This document shows, piece after piece, positions 56,446 through 64,000 of a stretch of DNA of 64,000 bases (its first letter is position 1; every line of letters starts with the position of its first letter). The notes under the pieces are model-generated. The model had not been told where the DNA came from. It ran no database searches and worked only from the letters and a program-made list of their open reading frames with translations. Source of the stretch: Cycas panzhihuaensis (taxonomy: Eukaryota; Cycadophyta). The position numbers and the translations under genes are program-made. Location: assembly GCA_023213395.1 (NCBI GenBank), contig CM041465.1, positions 14,632,001-14,696,000 of the forward strand, written 5' to 3'.

Positions 56446-57433
56446 AGCGACAAGACAAAGATGCTATTTGATAAACAGAAGTCCAACCAGAACATTAAAG
56501 AACATCACTCCAGAAGAAGCTTGGACAGGACAAAAACCTGATGTAAGTCTTCTTAAAGTATTTGGTAGTCAAGCATTTGTGCATATTCCTGATAAAAGAA
56601 GATCCAAATTGGATGCAAAAAGCATAGAATGTGTCTTGATAGGATACAGTAAAAATTCAAAGGCATATAAGTGCATAGATCCAAAAACAAATAGAATCTA
56701 TGTAAGTAGAGATGTCATCTTTAATGAAGATAGTTCAGATGAATCTTCACAGATTAATGTAATAGAAAATGAAAAGGAACAAGAAAATGCCAAACACAGA
56801 GTAATGCAAGAAGATGAGGAAGAAAATCAGTCAGGAATTACTTCAGAAGATCAAGAAACTGAAAAAGGAAATGATCCAGAAATCACTTCCGAAGAAGGAC
56901 AAGCTGATTCATTGTCACCAATCAGTCAGGGAGACACCATTGAAAAGGAAGGTCCATCGTCATCAACTGGTCAGGGAAACATCGTCGAAAAGGAAGGTCC
57001 ACAAAAACAAAAAAATTTGCCAAAATGGTATATCAAAACTGTTGAAGAAGAAAATATATTAGAACAGAAAACGCGAGGGCAAAGGCCAAAAGCTCTTCTG
57101 AGCAAGGTTGAACCACAGAATTTTGAAGAAGCAAAAGATCATTTAGAATGGAGAGAAGCAATGGATAATGAAATAAATTCAATCAAGAAGAATCAAACAT
57201 GGGAATTAGTGGAACTACCTGCTAATAAATCCACTGTGAACTGCAAATGGATCTACAAAACAAAGAGAGGAGTCGATGGCAAAATTGAGAAACACAAAGC
57301 AAGGTTAGTTGCAAAGGGATATACCCAAACTGCGGGCATAGATTTTGATGAGACTTTCTCTCCAGTAGCAAAGATGAACACAATAAGGACAGTAATAGCC
57401 TTGCACGCCAAGGTTGGGGAATCTCTCAGATAG
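56414..57433 (+). pseudogene. TE-M integrase C-terminus, linker and RT N-terminus (339 codons open)
   Basis: Overlaps the previous frame by ~30 bases. Contains the integrase C-terminal text (CYLINRSPTRTL, KVFGSQAFVHIPDKRR, SRDVIFNED) and a long acidic linker with two copies of a GDTIEKEGPSSS/GNIVEKEGPQ unit. RT N-terminal motifs follow: NQTWELVELP, KWIYKTKRG, KARLVAKGYTQ, DETFSPVAKM. It ends at a TAG (57431). Confidence 0.93.
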
Positions 57434-58623
57434 ATGTAAAGAGTGCATTCCTAAATGGTGAACTAGAAGAAGAGGTTTATATGCAACAACCAGATCGATA
57501 TGCAGAACAAGGAAAAGAAAATCTAGTCTGCAAATTGAAAAAGGCTTTGTATGGTCTAAAACAAGCACCGCGTGCCTGGTATGCAAAACTAGATCACTTT
57601 CTTGAAGAAAATAAGTTTATTCGATTAACGCAGACTCCGATCAGACATAAGGAAAACAAACAACAAGATAACAATAATTGTTGTTTATGTGGATGATATG
57701 CTTCTTACTGGGAATGATGTAGAAGGAATCAAGTGGATCAAAAGTCAACTTCAAAGAAATTTGAAATGACAATTGGGTTCACTAAATTATTACTTGGGGA
57801 CCTGGAGATAGGTCAACACCAAAACTACATAACTTTGTCCCAAAGCAACTACATCAAAATCGCTTGTTCGATTCCGGATGGAGAATTGCAATCCATGCAC
57901 CACCCCATGGAAACAAATTGCGATCCGACGGTAGATAGTATGGAAAAGATGCGAGATGTTACCACTGCAGCAAATGATTGGAAGTCCGATTTATCCGACT
58001 ACTAGGCAAACATATCCTACTCAGTAGGACTAATATCAAGATATATGCAGAATCCAAAGATGAGACACTGGCAATCCGCAAAAAGAATTCTGAGATATCT
58101 AAAATGAACAACAGATCTCAAATTAGTGTATTCAAGGGGGCATCCAATCAAAATAACAGGGTATTGCGACTCAGACTGGGCAAATGACAAAGAACAAAGA
58201 AAATCCACAAGTGGATATTGTTTCTTCTTAGGAGCTTCAGCAATCTCATGGTGCAGTAAGAAACAAGCAACAGTGGCTCTCTCCTCTACAGAAGCAGAAT
58301 ATAAAGCAGCCACATCAGCAACCTGTGAAGCCATCTGGTTAAGACAACTCTTGCTTGATTTGAATCAACAGCAGAAAGAAGCAACTTCTCTAAAGTGTGA
58401 CAACCAAAGTGCCATCAAGCTAACCAAAAATCCAATTCTGCATGCAAGAACAAAACATATTGAAGTCCATCATCACTTTATAAGAGAAAAAGTGCAGAAC
58501 AAAGAGATAGATTTAGAATCTTTGACATCTGAACAAATTGCAGATCTTCTGACAAAACCTCTTGGGAGGGAAAGGCTCAGATATTTGAGAGACAAGATTG
58601 GACTTTTAGAGATAAAACATTAA
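57434..58623 (+). pseudogene. TE-M RT catalytic part and RNase H
   Basis: 57434-57640 has DVKSAFLNGELEEEVYMQQ and KKALYGLKQAPRAWYAKL; a frameshift follows, and the catalytic VVYVDDMLLTGND is in another frame near 57675-57715. RNase H is open at 58126-58623 (165 codons): GYCDSDWANDKEQRKSTSGY, LSSTEAEYKAATSATCEAIW, CDNQSAIKLTKNP, IADLLTKPLGRERL. Its normal C-terminus is followed directly by the PPT. Confidence 0.92.
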
Positions 58624-58630
58624 GAGGGGG
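58622..58630 (+). promoter_or_regulatory. TE-M polypurine tract
   Basis: AAGAGGGGG directly before the 3' LTR. Confidence 0.9.
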
Positions 58631-58848
58631 TGTTGAGATATAATGTTTTATCTAGGATAGAAAGGGGGGTCATGTTAGACCCACCCATAAATGTACTCAT
58701 GAGATCATGCCACTTGGCGTAATCGAGTGATCGATTACATTAGTAGGTTGTAACCATCACATAAGTCTTGTGTATTTAAGCAAATTGAATCTCAATAGAA
58801 GTATGTACATTCTTTCCTCTGTCAACTTTTTGCTCTAGTTTTTCAACA
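58631..58848 (+). repeat. TE-M 3' LTR (218 bp)
   Basis: Nearly identical to 53611-53827; followed by GTTTT. Confidence 0.96.
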
Positions 58849-59009
58849 GTTTTCACGGGTTCTGATTTTCTAAAACTAGTACAACCCTTATCCTTCTGTA
58901 TCCACATGGGGTTTTCACAAATAGGATAGAGCAGAGACTTACTTTTATTCTTCTGCGCCCACAAGGGGTTTTCACGAAGAGAATAGAGTATGATGATCAT
59001 GTTGCTATC

Positions 59010-60700
59010 TTCTTTGATCAGTCAAAGATGGAGGCCCTAAGGCCGAGCTGCCTTCGGAACTGTTCAAACTTCACCTTTTGCAGCAGTTTGATGAAGATAT
59101 CAGCCACTTGATCTATTGTGGGGCAGTATTCCAGTTGAATTATACTGTCATGAACAGGTTCTCTAATCCTGTGGATTTTCGTACTTATGTGTTTGGTACG
59201 ATCGTGAAATATAGGATTTTTCGCCATGCAGATTGTTGATTGATTATCCACATGAAGGCCGATAGGATTTGTTTCGGTGATATTCAATGTTTCCAATAAT
59301 TTTCTAAGCCATACTACCTCCTTACTGGTCTCAGAAGCAGCAATGTATCCAGCGTCGGCAGTTAAATCAACAACTATCTTCTGTCGTCTAGATCTCCATG
59401 ATATTGGTGCTGTTCTAAGAAACGTTACATACCCAGACGTAGATCTTCTTGTATCTTTATCTCCTACAAAGTCTGAGTCTGTGTATACAGAAAGCTTAAA
59501 TTCATTATTAGGTTCATACAACAAACCAAATTTGCTAGTTGTCTTTAGGTATTTTAACACTCGAATTACAGCCCTCTAGTGATTCTGCTTAGGATTTGTC
59601 ATGAATTGTGTAAGAATGCTGACAGAGTGTGCAATATCTGGCCTTGTATTGGTAGGGTAGATGAGACTACCTACAAGTTTCCTATAAAGTATTACGTCTG
59701 CCTCCTTAGTGTCACTATCAGCTGAGAGTTTGGTATTAGAGTCCATAGGTAATGCCATTGGTCGAGCATCTTCTAGTTGAAACTTGGTTAGAAGGTCCAC
59801 GATGTATTTTTCTTGGGAAAGAAAAATTTTTCCATTATTTTGTGTAACTTTAATTCCCAAGTAATATTTCATCAAGCTAAGGTCGGGCAATTCAAATGTT
59901 TTGCCAAGGTCTTTTTTTAGCTGGCTTATTACCTGTTTACTATTACCCGTTACTAGCATGTCATCCATAAAGATTATGAGATAAGTGACTTTATCCTTTT
60001 GGTGCTTGATGAACAATGTTGCATCAATATCTTGGTAGTCACAAACCTCGTATCAAAATTGCCTCATTCTTTCAGACAACATGGCAAACTAAGCACGAGG
60101 GGCTTGTTTAAGGCCGTACAAGGACTTTTTGATACTAGAAACCTTATGCTCTTGACCTTCGATCTCATATCCTTTTGGTTGAGCCATTTAAATTTATTCT
60201 TCAAGATCTCCATTGAGAAACGCGGTCTTAATATCGAGTTGGTGGATTTTCTAACCCTGTTGAGCAGCCAAGGCCACAAGAGTTCTAATTACAAGCCACT
60301 TGGTTGTAGGTGCAAAGACTTCAATGTAGTTGATGCCTTCCCTTTCTATAAATCCTTTAGCTACGAACCTCGCCTTATGTTTTTCAAGGGTGCCATCTGA
60401 TCTATATTTATTTTTGAACACCCATTCATTTTGAACTACCTTTCTGCCAAGTGGTAGATCAATGAGCTTCCATGTATCGTTCTTGGTAAAAGATTGGTAC
60501 TCTTCGTTCATGGAATTTCTCCAAGCTGCATACTTTACAACTTCTTGGTACGTTAGAGGCTCTTCATTAAGAGTAAGGTGCAGTTCTACCAGTTCAAGTG
60601 CAGTATATAATGATTCATGCATCCTTGCTCTATGGGCACTTCGAATACCAATTTTGCCCACCTCATCTGGTCGTATGTCCTTATTGAGCTAGTGGACTTT
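59010..60700 (-). pseudogene. TE-L RT-RNase H (decayed)
   Basis: RNase H is open for 180 codons (59560-59018: YTDSDFVGDKDTRRSTSGY, ISWRSRRQKIVVDLTADAGY, LHVDNQSTICMAKNP). The usual STAEAEY box has become TADAGY. RT at 60016-59576 has FMDDMLVTGN and KYYLGIKVTQ; the N-terminal RT part is in 60661-60251 (NDTWKLIDLP, KARFVAKGF). Frames change near 60020-60250. Confidence 0.9.
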
Positions 60701-61941
60701 TCGAGATCCTCGTGTTAGGAATGAGGTCCTCGTTTCCTCAACTTTTTGGTTCTCATCTTGTTCATTAAAATGATTATTTTGTAAGGAAGATGTTGATGCA
60801 CTTAAGGAAGATGATCCTTCTACCACTCTTTTGCATTTGTCGATTGAAGGTAGAGAGAATGATTCTTCTATAATGGCTTTGCCTTCGTCAACTCTGTTAT
60901 CTTTAAAGGATGGTGCTAGATGTACACTCATCGGTTTAGAGTCACAACTTGTGTCTTCTAAGGCTCTATTGTCAGCTTTTAATATTTGGAGTAATTTATG
61001 TCTGTCCCTCTCCCTCCCCCCCCACCCAAATTTTGGAATCTGAACATTATACTTGATAACATGATTATAGCGGCGTGAGAGTATTTTGGAGTCTAGTCTA
61101 AGCAACTGATTCTCAATCTCCACAAAAATGACATCTCTCGTAATGATGATTTTTCATTATGAAGGTATAAAGACCTTATACCCTTTTTCATCTATAAGAT
61201 ATCCAACAAAGATGCCTTTAAATGCCCTTGGCTGGAGTTTATTTCGATCTGTATCCAGAATATGAGCATAGCATGTGGAGCTAAAAATTCTAAAGTAGTG
61301 AACAATGGGGGCTTATCCTAACCACTTTTCATTAGGTGATTGTCCTTCCTTTGATGGGCTAACAACATTGATACAATAAATAACTATCTAGATGGCTTTG
61401 GCCCATAGGTAGGCAAGTACATTTTTGTATACCAACATAGCCCGAATCATATTCATGATTGTCGTGTTCATGTGCTCGGTAACTCCATTTTGTTGCGGTC
61501 TACCTGCTATTATCATTTAATGCTTGATGCCATTGTCTCAAAGGTAGTTTTCAAACTCATATGAGGTATATTCGCCACTATTATCAGTTTGAAGACGTTT
61601 GAGTTGATAACTCGACTCTTTTTCAATGTAAACTTTGAATTTTTTGAATACACAGAAGGCTTCATCTTTGTTGTATAGAAAAGCTACCCATACATTTCTA
61701 GTGAAATCATCAATGAAAGAGATGTAATATAACTTGCCCTTCAGTGAAGGAATGGGCACTGATACGCACAGATCAGAGTGTACCAATTGTAATGGATGGC
61801 TCAATTTCCACTAACTTTTGGAAAAGGGTTGTCGATGAGATTTGGTAATGATACAAGCTTCATATTTAAAAGGCTTAGAGGATAACTTTGGAAGATTTGA
61901 AAGAGTGTTACAAAGATCTCTAAGTCTATCAATATGAACAT
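60701..61941 (-). pseudogene. TE-L integrase and linker (decayed)
   Basis: Linker 61123-60689, rich in Ser/Asp/Glu. Integrase core 61804-61538 (LQLVHSDLCVSVPIPS, FIDDFTRNVWVAFL, LQTDNSGEYTSYEF), with two catalytic aspartates visible. The C-terminal core remnant is at 61230-61500. Cut at 61941 by TE-N. Confidence 0.87.
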
Positions 61942-62239
61942 TGAAAAGGGTTAATGTCACAAGATCATTACATTAGTTGATTATTTCGAAAAAGGGTCTT
62001 AAGTGCACTTTAAATTAGATCACTTAAGTGAAATACACTTTCATGTGTATTATGTGTAATTTCATTTCACCTAACTCTAATGCTCCCTCTCTCAATATAA
62101 AAGTAAAAGCTCAATACAGGAGATTCATTCTTACCTCCCCGTTTTATGAAAACTACTTTCTTTCTCTCAAGTCTATCTTACTCCCATGTTTACCTTTGTA
62201 TTTAGTGCATTGAGATAAATGATAGATTCACTCTTTTCA
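61942..62239 (+). repeat. TE-N 5' LTR (298 bp)
   Basis: Starts TGAAAAGGGTTAATG, ends CACTCTTTTCA, in line with the TE-E family LTR ends. Confidence 0.85.
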
Positions 62240-62241
62240 TG

Positions 62242-62253
62242 TGGTATCAGAGC
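62242..62253 (+). promoter_or_regulatory. TE-N primer-binding site
   Basis: Exact TGGTATCAGAGC two bases after the LTR. Confidence 0.95.
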
Positions 62254-64000
62254 TTGCTTCCTTCATATTCCTTACTTACACTTGCAATGGATCCATCACT
62301 TCCTTCTCCCCCATAATCCATGTGGTGAAAGAAATTATGAAAGTGAATTTAGAAATATTTTCAAGTTATTATGATAGCATATTTTGTATTGTTTGATTTT
62401 CCTTTCTATTTTGCAGGTTTGGAAGCATAATATAAGGAGTTGCAAGGCCCAAGGATTCCAATCCTTTGGTGGCCATTCATGCTATCTCATTCTTCTTTTT
62501 CTTGTCTCTTTTTTGTCCATTTAACAAGGGAAAATGCTGCCGAATTTTTTCTAGCATTTAGAAGAATGATCGTAAAGGGAGGTTTTACCCATTTTTTTAA
62601 AGAAATTCGAGCCATTTAAAATATCCATCATTGTATGCTCTCATCTTTCCTATATTGGGATCCAGGTGATCAAAAAATGATGGAAATTTCATATGGTATC
62701 ATGTGTTAATGAGATATTAGCAAGCTGAAATTTCTACAGAAATACAATTTGATGGTTGAAATTCACAGGTCTGCAAAATCTTCTATAGAGCTCCAATTGA
62801 AGTGATTCTAATTGTCAAAGACGAGACTCTGAGTCTACTTTCCAGCACAAAAACTGGCACCCAATTTGGATGTCGTATGAGGAAGTTATTGATGTTTTAG
62901 TAAATAGCAGCTATTTTTAGTAAAAATTCTGGAAAAATATAATTTCCTAACTTTGCGAGGCTGCCAAAATCTTTCCAGAACACATTTGGACCTAATTCCA
63001 CTTCCTGAATATGAAGCTCTGAGTCTAGTTTGCAGCCCAAAAACTGGCACTCCATTTCGACATCGTGGGAGAAAGTTATTACTGATTTAGTGAAAACTAC
63101 TTTCTTTTGTATTAACAAAAAAAAAATGAATAGAATTTCTTCCTTCTTTTTATAAGGGTTAAAAGCCCATTGTAAAAGTGAGAAGAAAACACCTGGATCA
63201 AAGCAATATCCAATGTCCTTACTCACTTATTAGCATTGCATTTCAGCACTCTAAAATCACTCAAAGCAAGCACTGTAAAGACACTTCAAGCAAGCACTCC
63301 AAACAAGCATTCTATTTTCAATTAAATGTACGTTTGATGCAATTTGATAATCTTTTCACTCTTTCTAAAAGGAACACATCACGTACGTTGTTTTCCGCCA
63401 TCTTATACATGTTCACACACTCACCAAGGTTGAGATACCTTGATTGACAGAATGTCGTGTCATAAAGGAGGTGTGGATTTCAAGTTGGGACTAGACAAAA
63501 CCGGAATATTAGTGAAGTTTGGTTAGCCATACCATCGTGCCTCAATCAGGGATCATCCTGATAACCAACTGAGAAAACTGAAACTTAATACAATATTAAA
63601 ATATACCTTATCCAATATCCGTCATAGCCATGTGTATGCAAGTATCACTCTTTAGAAGAGGTATATAACTACTCATTGGTGAACTGGGTGAAGATTGGGA
63701 GTACCTGGGCTCCGTTGTGACTTAGATTTCATCACAAAGCACAATTGTGGGTATCGTGGATGAAAACCAACTTAATTCTACTAGAAGCCTAAGCATCTCT
63801 TCAACAACCTCAACTACATGTTGGACACCAGTTAGAGGTTATTGGGTTGATTACGCATCCTACATTTTAGTTTTAAGTTGTGTAAACATAATGATGTCAG
63901 CTTCTACATTAGCCTACAATCTTGTATATTGATCACTTATTTGTAAAAAGTGATCCATAGTGTAATCACAATCATAGTGCTTCTCATATTCCTGCTGCGT
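62254..64000 (+). other. TE-N 5' leader, non-coding
   Basis: No coding region. Two imperfect copies of an ~80-base segment lie at 62827-62905 and 63017-63095 (both start CTCTGAGTCTA and include AAAAACTGGCAC). 63480-63745 is homologous to the reverse complement of 31960-32260 in TE-E. Confidence 0.75.

Larger units (their letters stand above)
53611..58848 (+). mobile_element. TE-M: Ty1/copia retrotransposon, youngest and best preserved
   Basis: Plus-strand copia, LTRs 217 and 218 bp differing at only about half a dozen positions, perfect target duplication GTTTT (53606-53610 and 58849-58853). The TE-E counterpart (22865-22880) shows the empty site. PBS, gag, zinc knuckle, protease, complete DDE integrase, RT, RNase H and PPT are all present; a handful of stops and frameshifts break it. 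Confidence 0.96.
49419..64000 (-). mobile_element. TE-J: copia element, left part, containing TE-K and TE-L
   Basis: Minus-strand copia of the TE-A type. Its 3' LTR (about 49419-49814), PPT, shortened RNase H-RT, integrase and part of gag are visible up to 53015, where TE-L is inserted. The rest lies beyond the window, so the target duplication cannot be tested. The visible TE-J sequence is 49419-51677 and 52207-53015. The polyprotein is heavily decayed. Confidence 0.8.
53016..64000 (-). mobile_element. TE-L: copia element (TE-E family), interrupted by TE-M and TE-N
   Basis: Minus-strand relative of TE-E. Its 3' LTR is 53016-53326, then 3' tail (53327-53610), TE-M, the rest of the tail, RNase H, RT, linker and integrase up to 61941, where TE-N begins. 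The remainder lies outside the window. TE-E supplies the uninterrupted version of both insertion sites. Confidence 0.9.
61942..64000 (+). mobile_element. TE-N: copia element, 5' end only (runs off the window)
   Basis: Inserted in TE-L in the opposite orientation. A 298-bp 5' LTR, a 2-nt spacer and a perfect PBS are followed by a long leader that matches the TE-E leader. LTR text is a diverged relative of TE-E/TE-L. The left flank is AACAT; the right copy is outside the window. Confidence 0.85.

Overview
This is a gene-poor, AT-rich stretch of a large seed-plant nuclear genome, made almost entirely of old, nested LTR retrotransposons. The primer-binding sites match the 3' end of plant initiator tRNA-Met (TGGTATCAGAGC type). 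The Ty1/copia (gag-PR-IN-RT-RNase H order) and chromodomain Ty3/gypsy lineages, and a fragment of plant-type S-adenosylmethionine synthetase, also point to a plant. Slow removal of heavily decayed elements is typical of gymnosperms, but the species cannot be named from the sequence. I see no intact host gene, tRNA, rRNA or CRISPR array.

Layout (TE labels are mine): TE-A (74-6639, minus, copia, target duplication AAAGG). 6645-8328 is host-like DNA holding the first part of a decayed ~400-codon reading frame. TE-B (8329-13471, plus, duplication GTTAC) sits inside that frame; it has perfect LTR architecture but no recognisable gag-pol, and it carries the S-adenosylmethionine synthetase fragment. 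The frame resumes at 13477. TE-C (14655-14885) is an orphan LTR plus PBS. TE-D (16541-21739, plus, CTTTG). TE-E (22274-33960, minus, TGGGA) contains TE-F (24584-28682, minus). TE-G (34100-44760, plus, TGCCC) contains TE-H (38392-44321, plus, CAATC). 45230-49418 is a decayed chromodomain gypsy element (TE-I). TE-J (49419 to beyond the window, minus) is interrupted by a 529-bp insertion (TE-K) and by TE-L (53016 to beyond the window, minus). TE-L itself contains TE-M (53611-58848, plus, GTTTT), the youngest and best-preserved copia here, and TE-N (61942 to the right edge, plus).

Families: TE-A, TE-F and TE-J share LTR motifs and polyprotein type. TE-D, TE-G and TE-M form a second family with ~218-230 bp LTRs. 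TE-E, TE-L and TE-N form a third with ~300-312 bp LTRs and a 2-nt spacer before the PBS. TE-H is a fourth, with ~552 bp LTRs. TE-B stands alone.

Nearly every coding region is broken by stops and frameshifts. Several carry large internal deletions: PR to RT in TE-H, integrase core in TE-G, RT-RNase H in TE-J. The observations most worth following up are the captured S-adenosylmethionine synthetase fragment in TE-B, the decayed unknown frame around TE-B, overlapping perfect palindromes just before gag in TE-M, the microhomology deletion and GC-rich leader island of TE-H, and the multi-layer nest at the right end.
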